Below, piece after piece: positions 13,321 through 27,966 of a stretch of DNA of 64,000 nucleotides. The DNA comes from Prinia subflava (Eukaryota > Chordata > Aves > Passeriformes > Cisticolidae). Every line of letters starts with the position of its first letter. The stretch's first letter is position 1. The stretch spans positions 65,049,322-65,113,321 of the forward strand of contig NC_086250.1 of the NCBI RefSeq assembly GCF_021018805.1. The letters run 5' to 3'. Made by a program: the position numbers and the translations under genes. The notes beneath the pieces are model-generated. The model ran no database searches. It had not been told where the DNA came from and worked only from the letters and a program-made list of their open reading frames with translations.

Positions 13321-16300
13321 AAAATATATTACATAAGCATAATGAATGTGGTGTCAAGGGAAGAGAAGGAAAAAAAAATCAGATTTTATTTGACTTTTTA
13401 AAGAAAAAAAAACCCTATTGATTTAAATTGGCATGACTTAATGGACCCTAAGAAAAAAGCACTGATGCAGAAGCAGACTTGTATTGTACCTATTTCCTCA
13501 AAGCATGTCTGGAAAAGCCTGGATCCCAGTTCCAGCCCCAACGGGTACAACAGAAGTACTTGACTAAGAACAGTAGCTGGACTGACAGCTCTTCATTCTT
13601 AGGCTTTTGCTGCTGCATTTTAACATCCACAGACATTTTTTGCTGAAATCCAGTTGAGGGTGCCAACTCTAAGGATACTACTCTGAAAATAGCGGAAAAA
13701 AAATCTACTTCTGTGCTATAAACATAACTATATCCTTATGTCAATGTTATTCTTTGTGCTTTTCGGTGTCAAATTGGACAGCAGTGACACAAAGCCTGTA
13801 ATATGAAGTAAAATGAATTCCAGATGGATTGCCCCAGTTTGTTATTTCAGTAGCATTCAGAACAATTTTAATTTATTTTTACTAAAAATTGTAGCTTACA
13901 AAGATGCCTTTGATGGTTTAGCTCAAGGGTGTAAATACATAAATACATACTTGTGCTTTAAAAAGAAGACCACAAAGTCCTTAAATATCAGTAACTGTAA
14001 CAGCTAGTCAGATGCTGGAGTGTATGGGATTTGGAATCTTTGGCAGTGGTCTTCATCAAAACTACCCTATAATTTTAGAATTTTATTAGTTTTTAATGTA
14101 TGTATGAAATGAGACACTCACACCTAAAATATAGCTCTGAACTTGCTTTATTTGGATTCAGACATCTGTATTTATCATTAACCACCCATCAGAAGACTTG
14201 AGTGAAGTCAATTTTGAGGCAGGTGCAACTCAGTTGGTTAAAAAGGATACATCAAGGAAGAGGGACAGGGCTTGTTCAGACAAATGAGCAAACATTTCAC
14301 CCTTGCCTAGCAGTTAGTTAATTGTCCTGGAAGAAAGACTCTAAGGTTGTGATTGCTGTTTCCCAGGAAGGTTGTACATGTCTTTCAGGGTATGAGATAT
14401 AGGATGCAATGACATTTCTTGATCAATTGAATACACTAATCTCTAATTTTCTGTTTGGAATTCAGATGATTTATAGATCTCCAAAGGCCAACATATGTCT
14501 AGTTGAAATAGACTGAACCTCATCCTAAAAGGTGAAACAACTGCAATGGATAAACATTATTGTCTGACTCGTTACCTGCAGTGACATTTCTTTTGCATCA
14601 AGTAAGAAGACAATGAAGATAAGTTGAATATTGATTCAATTTGGTTGTTTCTATAAATTAGAAACTATGTAATATTTCACATGTGACTTCCCATATGACA
14701 AAAGTGGTTGTTTAATGGTAAAACTCAACAATTCAGTTACTAGGACAAATTGAGTGCTTCAGCTTAACTATGGCAATGTTAATTGAGTGAAGTTTGCATA
14801 GCCAGCAGTAATATTGTACTGAATATCGGAGAAACCCCAAGGAGAAAAAAAAATCAGTTCTCGAAATACTCTATGTATCACTTCCTTTACACTCTCCTCA
14901 GTAATATTTGTATTCACATGGATTTGGAGTCATTCCATCCCAAGTAAGATCTTAGGGGCACACAAGGTACATATCCAGTAACTGAGTTTCCTAATAGTTA
15001 ATGGAAACAAGTAAAGAGTAGTTTAGCTTACTGCAGATCAGCCTTGCCTTCTGGAAAGGCCCATCTTTTTACATTGACTACATGAGCTACTTGGTAAGAT
15101 AAAAATATTAATTAAAGCATTATAGGTGCCTGAATTTAGAGAAGATGAACATATGCTTTGACTCCTACAATGAATATAGTGACACAGATGTGGTTGGGAT
15201 GTTACGAATGCTGGCATGTCCATGCTGTTTCATTTACAAACATCTTGTATTATTGGTGTAGTATGTGATAGCTTGATAGTCTTTGAGCCAGGAAAGTTAT
15301 TTTCAGCACAATGCTGGTACACGATGTATGGTGGCAGTTTGTGTAGTGGGTAGTGGCAGTAAATATTTTCCTGCCTTTGCTAGTTATTTGTCTTAGCTCT
15401 GAACTGCAGAGAACCACCTACTCAACTGCAAGAATAGTTCAGTCTCTATGCCATTGAGTCTTCACTGCAGACTCTGGGACCACCAGCAATGTCCAAATAT
15501 CTGAGCTCCAGATTGTCTACACAGTTTGCCAGTTACTATTTACTTGCTAGCCAAGTAATTGCATGCTTCATGGCTTGTAATAATAAAGACATTTAATCCT
15601 ATTTACTTCATTTAAAAAGAAAAAAAAATGTTGCACCTAACATTCATGACAATGTTATTAGAATATATGTCAATCAGGGTTTGGTTTGAGGCCAAACAAA
15701 ATTACAGATACACCATTATTTCTATTAATTGCAATTTAAGTACTTTTCAAAACCTCACTCAATGCCAAGGAAATTGCCATCAGAAATTGCAGTGGTAATT
15801 CAAGGTTTTTGTAGCAATTGCAATTTACTTGCAATTTCAATTGTTTTCAATCAAGTGTATTAGAAACTGCTAGGGTTGCTGTTAAGGCTTCCAGGGAAAC
15901 AGGCACGTTCTAATACTTGAACAGTCAAAGAACTCACAAGACTAGGCTCTGCTGTCACTTTTACATCTATAAAATCATTCCTAACACGCTCAAATAAGAT
16001 CTTAGGACCATATTTAGAGGACAGGTTTATGACTCTGGCCTTTCATAATAGCCTGAAAATATTTAGGCTTAGAAACTTTATTTATTTTTCGTAAAGTTGC
16101 AGATATGGTTCGCACCTTAGAAAACATTTAAGGTAGATTATCCAACTCCAGAAATCTGATATTTAGATATATTCTAATCTACAAAAGGGAAGTGAGTCTT
16201 TCTAGGAAGATAGCTGTTGCATTCCCCATTGTACAAGTCCAACACTGTTGACATGAACTTTGCCCCATAGGTAGTTATTTCTCTTCACTGGTTTTAAATG

Positions 16301-19070
16301 TTGCTTACAAGACAAACTCAAGTAGAGCTGTTGGTACAAGAATTTTATAATCCTATTTATGGGCATAGTATTGAGAAAATAGATTTCATTGTTCCCAATC
16401 TACCTAGTTCACTTGCAGTTACAAAGTTAAAACTGACTTTTAAAGACTCTATCTAATAATGAAGGTCCATCTCACTTTAAGATCTTTGGATTTCAGAATC
16501 TGCTCACAGTCCAGTGATGGGATCACTGCCATTCTGGTACACAGATTATGCTTTTGATGTGTTTTTTTTTTCTCCTTAGCACTCTCTGTTAAGCACTTTG
16601 ATTTTTCTCTCCAGTTCTCCCAGATTGCTTATATTATCAAGCCAACACTTAGAGAAACTATAAAGCACCTGAATCATTCCCAGTATGACTCTGTGATAAG
16701 TAAACAAAAGTACACTGTCGGCCACATATAGATTGTATTTCAGGTTTTACCCAGATGCCCATTGTCATCTCCTCATGCATAACTGAGCTGTAGTACCATC
16801 TCCTGTGCAACACTTAAAACAAAATTTCAGATCCCTTTCAGTTACTTGCTAAAACATTTGGCACAGTATGTCTAAGAATAATGTTTTACTTTCATGTTTT
16901 CCTAGTAGTTAGCTTAATAGGTTATTTGTAGATCAAAAGATCTGAAAACATGGAGATTGAAATTAAATAATAAATATCAATCTGCCTTAACTAGAAACAA
17001 AGTTTTAGGATGAAGCTTTAACATTTATGTTTTAGTTTGCGGTATTGTTTGAAGCTTTTAATCCAAGAAAACTATATGAAGGGCAGCCTTGTGGTTAAAG
17101 CTGGGCTGGAAGGTTTTTTCTTTAGTAATTCCTAGCTCTTACTCTGGTTGTAGGATAATTTTCCAAGGAAGCATTTGAAAGGCTCTTACAGACCATCTTC
17201 CAAAAAGTGTATTTCAAAATTCCCTTGACAGAATATTCAGATTAAGAATACATTAGTTGACATAATTTACACACATGGTGACTTTATTTTCTAGTCTTAA
17301 AAGTCCAATTGAAGATGTCTTTCAGATCACCTTTAACCTCTCAAATCTCATCAGAGTAAAAAAAAAATAACATTCTCTTGGTTCAGCAGTCACTAGGAGT
17401 AAAAGAAATCACTGAGGCCAAAGCTAAGCATGTCACAGTGAATAGTGAAATTCCTCTGACAGCCACAGCTCCTCCTGAAATCATGTAGTGCCTTGAGGTC
17501 TGCCCATGGCTAGTCCACAGACAGCAAAGGGGATGTTATTAAAACTGTTAGAAGTTTGGATGATTATGGAAAATAATTGGTTAAAACCGAGTCTCTCTCA
17601 ATGCCTGTGAACAATCCAATACCAATGAGGATGGAAGACGATCACACAAATTCCTGCAGCCCTTTAGGTCTTGGATTACGATTTGCCAAGGCTTCGAAAA
17701 TTAGGCAACATATGAAAATGTTCTTAGGAAAGTCAGAACGAGAACCATCACTTCTGAAGCTGCTGGAGGATTTCACAAGGCTTCCCTTTCACCTGGCCTG
17801 ATTAAACCCTCTAAACTGGCCTATGAGACATTTCCAGATCAAACTGTATTTTCTATAGTGATGCTGTCTATAAATCCATGTGGGTTTTTAAAAAAATGAA
17901 ACCTGCATTCCAAAAAAATCAACCCACTAACGAATCTTAAGAATCAAGGAAGCATCAAGCCCAACAACACACATTCTCATCTAAAATGTAGCCTCTTATG
18001 TAGAATATTTATAATTATTACATAACAAAAGTAAAAGTATCAATTCCAACCATTCCTTTTATTGAATCATCTCTCTCTGTAATAAATTCATTTTATTTCT
18101 TTTTCAAATTAAAGCAAATCTATACTTATGGTATCATGGTAATTGTTGTTGGATTTATGGCCAAGGTCATTTTACTCTACAAGAACTCACTTCAATGTAG
18201 TAGTTATTTCAAACCAAACACCATATTAGTTTAAAGATACCAAAGAAATTCTTTGTGTCATAAAATATATCCAGCCATCGAGTTGTTTTTGAGAAGGATT
18301 TTTTTAGTGGACTTAATTCCTTTTTAATTTTGTAGGTCTGACCAAGAGATTAATATTTGTAAATTATCTAAATAAGTTTATCATTAAGATTACAATTGAT
18401 ATTTTCTTGTTCTTGTCATAATGCATTCACTTCATAGAGGAGGATTTTTGAGAATGTTTTAGTTTCTCTTCATTTTATTTAGTCAAGGCCAATAATCTCA
18501 TAATTCTTGGGAGACCTGCAAGCACAAACAGAAGCAGCCAGCTGTGAAGGAGCTGTGCTGAAGTAGCAGTGAGGAAACTTGTCACTGAAATACCATAATG
18601 CTTTCTCCAAAGCCTTCAGGCAATTTCTCCTCTTTCAGGCAACCACTTAGTTTTGAAATGCCTGCTTTGTGCTAACACTGCCATATCATTAAATCAATCT
18701 CTTTTTTGGTCTCAACTATTCCAGCTATTAAAAGATATAATCAACGTCTTTGATGGATTAAGTAATGATCCAATAAAACTGCACTCAGCCAAAAGAGAGA
18801 TTTGAACCATGTAACTTCTACGTTGAACAGTTCCTTTATGAGAAAAAAGAATGCAAAAAATGCCAATTGGTTCTAATTAGTTTATACCTGTTGCAAAATG
18901 CAGTGAGATAATCCCTTTTATTAACAGATGGTGAATATTTAAGATTTAAATCCTCCAAAATACCGGCTGATGCAGGTGTCACTGTAATCAGAAGCACATG
19001 ATGATGGGGAAAATCATATCCCTAAACTTAATTAAGTATAGACATAACAAAGAAACATTTATAAAAATAC

Positions 19071-19084
19071 TTTTTTTTTTTTTT
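19071..19084. repeat. T14 homopolymer
   Basis: Fourteen consecutive T bases. No retroposon body was recognised next to it. Confidence 0.85.
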
Positions 19085-22000
19085 GCCTGAGGCACTAAAA
19101 TTACAATACCAATTACAACATATACCTAGCAACTGTCTGCTAGTTAAAGTGGATATTGCAAAATAACCCTGAAAGATCTGCACCAAATGCTTGCCTTCAT
19201 GTCTAGAGAACAAGCTGCCTATTGGACAGCAAATGGGTCTTTAATAAATGAGAGTTTCCTCAAAGGAATGAAACATATTGACTCCTTTCTAAAGGGATAA
19301 ACCACTATGTATGTTTAATTAGCATTCTGAAAGTTGAGAAACTGAAAAAAATTAATTAAAATGAAGCAGAGTGTAAAGCAAATGTGATTAAAACTACAAA
19401 AATATCTTTTCATTATACCAAAGGAGGTTTAAATTTCATATGAGCATAGTTTTTTCCCTTCATTTTCCTTAATAACTTTTAATCTTGAAATATCTTGTTA
19501 GCTCTAATTTGAAAATGAATTAAATTCTATTACAGAAAAAAATAATTAAAAGCATGTGCGTTGAGTAATATTAACTATATAATGTGACTTAATCATTCTT
19601 TTCAAACCCATAGGCTATGTTGGATGTTCACTGCTGCATTTCTAAGGTATTTAAACCAGTATTCCATACTAGGTCATGGCAAGGAGCAAAGAAACTCAAC
19701 TTCATCCCTGCCTTTCAAGATTTGGAACGTGCATGAGCCACTCATTATTCCTTGAGGAGGGACAGGAAGTCAACACGGAGACCTTGGTTGCCAGAAGAAA
19801 CTATTCATTTCTCCTCCCCAGAGAGCTGAAGGATGAACAGAAGAAGAAATCTGCTTCTGAAAACCATGAGATGCTATTGCTTGGGAGCCACATATTCTGC
19901 CCCTGCTGCACCACCTGGCCCAGACTTATCTTCAGTTAAGAAAGTCCTCACCATTGGTTGATATGCAGAACACTAGATATTGCTATTCTAGATGATCAGG
20001 ATAAATATACCAAATTAAAATTTGAAATAAAGGAAAAAGAAATGTTCATAACACTAAAGAATATCTTTTGCTAATTCAGACCATTACTTGTCTTCATGTT
20101 TTTCAAAATGTTCTCCTACCCTTAACCTTTCCTTCATGTTATATCTTCTTAAGAATTTTAAATATGACTTCAATAGGTGGCTATTATCTTTTCTACTAAT
20201 TTTTAATACAGGGTTCAAGCACTTGTCTGCAAATTGCATTATGGGATTAAGTCATTGATTTACCATGGTAAAATTTGCACCCTTCCCTACTTTAACCTCT
20301 GTTCTTATACATTTCTAAGTGGTGAAATCCTGCTAATATCATCAGGTGGTGAGTTCATAGAGGCTTATGTCTCTTATTGTTGGTTGTCTAAAAATTAGAT
20401 GCCAATCTAAACAGGTACAGAGGGATCCTCCATCTCTGCACATGTAACAACAGGGAGTCACTTGGAGATGGAAATTCAGCTCACCTCTCACATGAATTCA
20501 CTTTGAGAGCATTTCTTTTTTTCCACAGGCCATAGAGAAAATCTGAGCTAAATGGACACTTAGTTAGGTATGATGATTATGAGTTTTAGTTAAACATATT
20601 TTAAAATAGGCCTTTTTTTCTCTATGGGTTTTATAATTGCTTTTGTCAAGCTTACTTTTCTAAATTACTTTCCTATCATGCTATTGGCAATTTTTTACTA
20701 TTAACATTAAATAACATTTTAAAAAATAATGGGTTTATTATGGGAAGTTATCTTCTCCAACATGCACACAATGGCTTCCTTTTTTCACATTTTCTTCTTT
20801 ATATGAAATGCACAGAGCACAGTTTTCTGATAACAGTATTACTGCAGATGGTGTGAATCTGAAAAAAAATCATCTACAGTATTTAAAGAATAACAGTTAT
20901 GATTTATGATCACAAGTGCATTAAAGTCTTGTCTATTACTGAAACAGATCCTGACATGTCTGTGATTTGACAGAGAACATTATCTCACAAATTGGTCACT
21001 AATTGCTGTTGAAAATAAATTCACTAAAATAATGGCTTGGAAGTATTGCTGAATGGTTTGTCATGAAGGATATATACGAGTGAAGATAAAATGCTTTCAT
21101 TTCAGCTGCAATTTATAAGTTATGTCTGGGCTGCCAATCACATCTAACAGTCAGGGCACCTCTTCCAGTGGTCGGAAATCCTGTCAGCATTTTCACAAGT
21201 GGGAAGTAATTGAATTAACTGCAAAATGCTAACATTATCCCTTTTCATGTGCACTGGAAAGAAAAAAGAAATTACATGTCGTAGAAAGACTGAAATGTTT
21301 TAAGACAGAAGTAATTAGGGGGCACAACAGCAGACTGACACGTTTTCTATTCTAGATTGCATGGGTTTCTCTGCTACATTATATGAAAGAGATAAAAATA
21401 TAGGCATAAACTTGCAAAATAAAAAAAAACAGCAGGGACTTAAACCTATGGCTCAGGGAAGTTCAAAGGTTCTCTAATTGACAAGAAAAGGATTAAGATC
21501 TGCTACTCAGCACACAATTTGTACATATTTATATATACATCTATATATACACACACTATTGTAATATTCAATATAGTAAATATTATAGCCCAGTATTAAG
21601 TAAAATCTTAGCAAGTTCATTAGCAGTAGTGTTAGTCATAATGAGCTAAGAAAAGTCAGCTGAACAGATGCTAAATTTCCATAGGGACATTCAGCTGTTT
21701 TCTCAGCATGATAAAGGGAGTACTTTTAACTTTTCTGTCCCTTAGTAAAGGCACACAAAAATAAAAAATATTAATTTCAATTATCATAGCAAAAAACACA
21801 AATAGGCATATCCCATTGTATCCATATTTCACTCTCCTTCATAAAATTTGATTACATAACAAAATATATTAAAAATAAATTACCTAAAATCCTTTTTTTT
21901 CTGTCTTCACCTAACATAAGCAAAAGATTTATGTGCAAGTTTATTTGATGAAAACATTTTCTCATTGAAATCAGTAGGACCTAGGTCTTATTATTTCTGA

Positions 22001-22319
22001 GAACCAGAAATGTTTATAATCACTATTTATTTTGACCGTTTTCATTACACAGGGTGTAAAATTTAATGAAGTAATTTCTGCATCAAGCCTAATAACTTCC
22101 TGATGAGCTTAAGTACATGATTTAGAGAAACGCTCAGCTACAGGTGCTCCATCACTTTGGTTAGAAAATTCTCCCAACAATTAATTATTCTCATTATTTT
22201 TTAGAAAATATCTACATAATTTCCCATCCAAATCTGTCTTATTATGCCTTTGTCTGTGTTTTAAAAAGATAAATTACTCTGTGTTGGCAGTTTTGGAAGG
22301 ATCTCATATGAACTCAAGA

Positions 22320-22326
22320 GAAGCAG

Positions 22327-22378
<52 letters not shown>

Positions 22379-22673
22379 TACTTTACGTGGCCATTCAGGC
22401 ATGGTGATGGGCAAGCTGCCATCAGATATTTTCCTAATTAACACAATTTAGTCTCAGTTGAAGACATAAATGTTCTCTGAAGCAAACATGACAAAAGCAG
22501 GCTAAAAGAGCAAATTACACAAGTGAGCCAAATTGATTCTTAAGGCATAAGACAAGTTGTGTATGTCAAATAAAGTGAGAGGAAGACAAGCCAGAATGGC
22601 TTATTTCAAGAAAAGAAAGAAAAAAAGAACTATGCCTTTTCAAGCAAAATGCACCATAAAAAAGTACTGCTTC
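22320..22673. repeat. 16-bp perfect inverted repeat enclosing ~320 bases
   Basis: The left arm GAAGCAGTACTTTTTT (22320-22335) is the exact reverse complement of the right arm AAAAAAGTACTGCTTC (22658-22673). The left arm runs into the T48 tract. No matching target-site duplication of 8 bases flanks the arms. It could be a small MITE-like element, a rearranged copy, or coincidence helped by the homopolymer. Confidence 0.7.
22330..22377. repeat. T48 homopolymer tract
   Basis: Forty-eight consecutive T bases, by far the longest homopolymer in the window. The tract is bordered on both sides by GTAC (AGTAC before, GTACTT after). Read on the SEMA3E sense strand it is A48, like the tail of a young retroposon in gene orientation, but I recognise no CR1, SINE or processed mRNA upstream of it. 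Its length is likely to be polymorphic or uncertain in assembly. Confidence 0.9.
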
Positions 22674-24406
22674 AGCAAACCAACACAGGTATGTCTTAAA
22701 ATATAAAGGGTAGACTAAACAGCAGAATCATCAGTATGATTCACACAGATTAATAATTTCCAGAGGGGGAATCTGGATTTAAAATTTATATATTTTGTCT
22801 AAGCCCCTTAAGAGGTGGTAGCAGTCATAAACTTTTTTCTCATTCAAGCTGTCAAATAGGTTTAGGAGTTTACAAATTGGTGAACAAGGAATTTGATTCA
22901 GTGCCTTCAACTCAAGGCTAGCATATAAAAAGCATGTCTTCATGGAGAGAGAGAGGAAAGAGAAGAAAGCAGATGCTGAAAAGAATGAAAAGGGAAATTA
23001 TCCTGTGTTGTGCTGAAGCCAAGGACTAGTGTTCCTTGACAACAAAACTGTGACATGACCTGAGTATGCTCCACATAGTCTAAAGAGATCTGATATTTCT
23101 GATTATAATCTCTTTTTCATCAGAAACTGGGAATTCAACTTTTTACACAGTCTTCAGGACAATTTGTCCTTGTCACCTGTTCTTATTTTTCTAAAAAATA
23201 AACTCCTTATAAAGCTGTTTCAGACAGGAGAGATGTGAAGGATTTGTTTACAAGCTCATAATCAGCAGCATATGAACTCTACAGTGAGGATAAAGTTACA
23301 CGTGCTAACCTCTTGCCTCACTCATGAAGATCTGAAGTTTGGCCTGTGATATAAAGTCTCAACATGAATGACCTTGTGAGCCATAATTAAAATTCCTTGA
23401 AACAAAGGTTCTTCAAAAGTTTTAATAGTTTGCAGCCCTGGCATGTGTAGCCCACACTAGAGGGACAGTGACTTAAGTGAACTGACTACAGCAAAAGGTG
23501 GAGATGAGATATAAAGGGCTTTTTATGGAAAAATTGATGCTTTTCACCCATTAGTGTCAGTGTGGGTTGGCTTTTTTCTTACAATAAAAGAAAGAGAAAA
23601 AAAAAAGTGCAGTTACAGCTTCCTTTCCTTTTATTCTCTGAAGGCTAATGAAAATTAATCTTTACATAAATATGAATGAAAAATGTAAACCTGGTGATTC
23701 CGTCCTAGTAAATCATGACACAGAAGACTTTCAGAAACAGTCTCTAAATAAAGGAGACTACATCTGATCTGATTTCAGGAAGGGTGGAAAACCTTCTCTT
23801 TTGGAAATGTTTTCATGTGTATTAATACCAGAAACAGAAGCTTCTTTCTACTTTCTTAAGGAAGCTGAAAATTACACTTGAAGCATACTACACAGCATTT
23901 AGCCTATGAATGAATGTATTATCCTTTCCATTTCTCCAAGAGAGGAATTTTTTCCCTTGGAGGAATATGGGCAGTCAAAGCAAAGCTGGCTGAAAGCTCA
24001 GTGCTGGGGAACAGAACTGTGTTTTAATGGAAAACTTCCTTATAGAAATGTCAGTTTCTTGCTATGAACTTCTGCTTTATGGGAAACATGTATACTTTAA
24101 ATAATGTCCATAAAGAAATAAATTACATTGAACTTCTGGTTTTTGTGTGAATAATATTTTCACCACATTAGTTTCTTGTTTTTTAATTAAGTACAAATGT
24201 GTGAATGATAAAAAGGGTAAGTAAATACAGAATACCTATTGTGCACTAACTAGTGAATGAAAATCTCTGTACTATCTGTGCAACAGATTATAACTGAGCA
24301 AATGGTACAGTGCTAACCTAAATCATGGAAACAATTACTGAAAAGGTTTTATGGAAAGTGTGTCTTTAAAGAAGAATGCAACTTTATAAACCAAAAGTGT
24401 GGAGAT

Positions 24407-24477
24407 GTGTGTGTGCATATAGACATGTATGTCTATGAATAAAGACACATCAAAAAAAAAGTGTCTATATACACACT
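24407..24477. repeat. Nested imperfect hairpins in a GT/TA-rich stretch
   Basis: A left arm GTGTGTGCATATAGACA pairs with a right arm TGTCTATATACACAC with a 2-base bulge. Inside it, AGACAT-GT-ATGTCT (24421-24434) forms a second hairpin. It is partly driven by simple TG/TA repeats. Confidence 0.55.
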
Positions 24478-27400
24478 ACATCATTATACATATAAACATG
24501 TAAACACTGTTCTCCTCATCTTAGTATTTATTTTCTTCTTACTGCATCAGAAGGATATATATGATCACTGGAAAATAAGGCTACCAATTAGTTCACCTTT
24601 TTCAAATGCCAAGCTGTTCTTAAAAATGTGCACCTGGAGCCCAGTGCTTCACTGGTGCTGGCAAAGTTCTCATTGAATTTCAAGAGCATAAACTTATTAC
24701 ATGATGCTGGATAGTATCAGTTCAAGGATACACTTTCCTACTCTTTTACTAAAACCACCACTGAATCTTTAAGGATCTTATCACAAACCACTGAAGTTTT
24801 AATGCTACATCCGGTAGTTCTTAGTGTGCTGGCTTCCATAGTGTGATTACAGTGAGAGAGAGTAAGCTCAGACACTTTTTCCCTTGATGTAAAGAAAGTA
24901 GACCAGGTGCTCAAAAAGACTAAGCTGTTTTTCAGATTATGAGAAAAAAGCATTTTTTTCTCAGAGAAGCAAAAATTCTCATGTATTTTGCATCTTTCAC
25001 TAAGGCAATTATTGAGTAAAGAAAATAAAAAAGATTGCCACTGGTCTTTTGTAGGTATATACTCTGATTTGTACGAACATTCTTACTCAGAACACTAATT
25101 AAGTGTAATTGCCATCATAAGAAAGAATGGATTAATATTGAGCTGAAGAGATTTATCATGGATAACTCTGGGACCAAAAGATATTTCCTCTGTAGATATA
25201 GTCACAGGAATGCTAACATTTTAGCTTTATTAGAACATTAGAACGTGAATGTGTTTCAACAGACCTTGACATACAGGAACATGTGAATTTCTTTACTGCA
25301 GAAGAGTAGAGCTGTAGAAAGAGGTATTTCTGCTCCTTGGAAACACCCAACTGCACTCCCACCAAATGGGTGTCTAAGAGTTTCACCTGATAGGTATCCA
25401 AGGCTGAAGCTGTAAAAATTGCAAACCTTCTAGAGTAAGGAACTATATATTTATATTTCTATTGTAATGTATACGGTTCCTGTTGTATTTCTCACTGAGA
25501 TTCATGACAAACACAGTGGAAGGAATGAAGCAGAATGATGATCTCAGGTTTTCTAATGACCTCATCAGAGCTACTTTACATGACCTCAATTCATTTTGAA
25601 TGCACATGAAAATACAAACATCATTAACAAGTTGCTCTTTGCAAACCCATACATGTAAGCTCTAAATCTCAGTACTCATTTTGCTGTTACAGATTACTCC
25701 TTTATTATAACTCTGAGTAGGAGGCTGCCTGTAACTCCTGGGTAACCCAGGGAAACACTGGGAGTCAGAGACAACCATCCCTCTGAGTCAGAATTCCCCC
25801 CTTGCTTCCTCCTTTCACCCTCAGCCTTTCCATTTGCCTGTGGTCTTTTCCAGAAATAAATTCCTGTGCCACCTCTGTGCCAGCTCAGCTCCACTGGCCA
25901 GCAAGAGGAAGAGCTGAGCCAAAGGCAGTGTTAATTCCCTGTTCCTGGGGTGTTACCCGGGCTGGGCAGGCAGCCCTGGGAGGCTCATGGAGGATTACAA
26001 AGCACTTGTGGCTTCTCCTGTGTTTACCCTTTTACGTGGGCATTTCACTCTTATTCTTAACCTAACCATTCTCATGAAGACCAGAGATCTAGAGACCAGA
26101 TGAAACCCTAAACTGCACATGGGTTTCAGTGATTCAAGTAAAAACATTACTGATATATAAATAAACAAGTACAACTAGCTACTGGCAGCAAGTCTCCCAG
26201 GGACTGATATTGGCTAACAGGCTCCCAGATGGAAGCAAAATTTAGTGCCCAGGCATTGTCTGATTTAATATGTTTATCTGTTGTGTTTTCTCATTTGTCA
26301 GCAAAAGCAAACTTTCTTTTACAGAGCAGGCCTGCCAAAGCTGAAAATCTTCAAAGTAATTAAAACTGAACTTCTAAATCGCCAAATCCCCAGGCTGCAT
26401 CAGTTACAGAGAAGTAGGATCTGTCTCTCCCAGACTCATATTTTCACTGCAAATGCTGATTTTTAAGGCTCTGAGAATAACCTATTAGAGCCACTTATAA
26501 TACATTAACTTTCTCACATACTTTTAAATTACTTGGCTCCTGTTCAGAGTTTAAAATAGAAATTGATGTGAGAAGCAAGGCAGGGTTGCAGCAGTCTCAA
26601 AGAAAGCTAAATTCAGTGCTACAGTGCAGATGATATATGCAGTTTTTATTAGCTGTGTAATAAAATTCTGCAATGAAGATGACATATAAAGCAATAATTA
26701 GAAATTCAGTTTGAAATACTCAAAGATGGTATGCTGACAACTGCCTAAATATATGGAAGATTTCGGGATGTCCAGAATTTCCTTAGCCAGGACACTGCTG
26801 TAGCTTTCAGGTTGCCATATGCTAGCCTTACTTTCACCTATATCCTCTCCTTAATGACTTAAATGTTCTTATAAAAGTGACTGCTGAGGTGGGAGGACAG
26901 ACAAGGAATCTCAACACAATATCAAAATTCTCTACTGGAGGTGAAGGATAAAAGGTTGAATTACCACCAGCCAAAGCAGGAAGTTGAGTTCAGACCTCTT
27001 ACATCTCAAATGAAAAATGTTCTACATATTAAATTGGGTGGGAACGAAGTTAACGTCAAGAGAGAAAAATTGATACCTCATCTCCTGTTTCAAAAGCAGA
27101 TGTTTACCTTTAAAAAGGAAAAAGGTTTATATTCTGTCTTGTAGATACCTGAAACTCTGCTACCTGGGAACTGCCTCTAACACTGCCCCTTTTCCCTGGA
27201 CTGGCACAGTGCAGCTCCTCAGTTTGCTCCTGACCTCAGAGATTTGCAGTGCGTTGTCACTGACAGGTTCTCTGCTGAGATACTTAACTTTCACATGTAG
27301 GAGACACTGAAGGGAGATACAGGGCATTAGTGTTCATTACAGAGGACAAAAGTATCAATTAAATAGGGGAGCACCTGATTTTTTATTGAATCAGTAAATA

Positions 27401-27966
27401 TCTTGAGATGCCTTGGTCCATTCTCTCATATCTCACATTGGGGAGAGAGGAGCATATATGTTTTATTCAATTTAGATTGTGACCAAGATGCAGGATTGGA
27501 CTTCCTTGTTTTTCTGATCTTATCTCATACTTGCCTCAAAACCATCTAAAGTCAAGGTCCTAGTTGTTGCTGATCCTAAAGAGACCTCTGCTCATCAAAA
27601 AAAGGATAGATTGGACATAAGATAATTTACCCTAAGAGTTATTTAATAATATTCCTCCTTACTGTATGATATTTTCAATTTATTTCTTTATAGCCAGTTA
27701 CTTTCCAAGATTATGCCCACTACAATAAAAAATTTTCACATTTCATTTCTTCTCAAGTGCAAATTGTTCCTGATTATTTTGCAAAGTTGATGGGGGGGTA
27801 AGGTAAATAAACAAACACAAAAAAATCAACAAATGGAATATAATCCTACCAAATATTTTCCACGTTGAATTTTATTTATTGATGGAATAATTTGCAAAGA
27901 AAATAAGATACATTTTGGACTTTTTTTTAATAACACTTTTTGACTTAGAAAAAAATGAAAGCTTTT

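Noticed and set aside
22319..22335. Resemblance of AAGCAGTACTTTT to a cDNA oligo-dT primer junction
   Set aside because: Only part of the primer-like string matches; the middle of a real adaptor is absent and the flanks read as ordinary genomic DNA.
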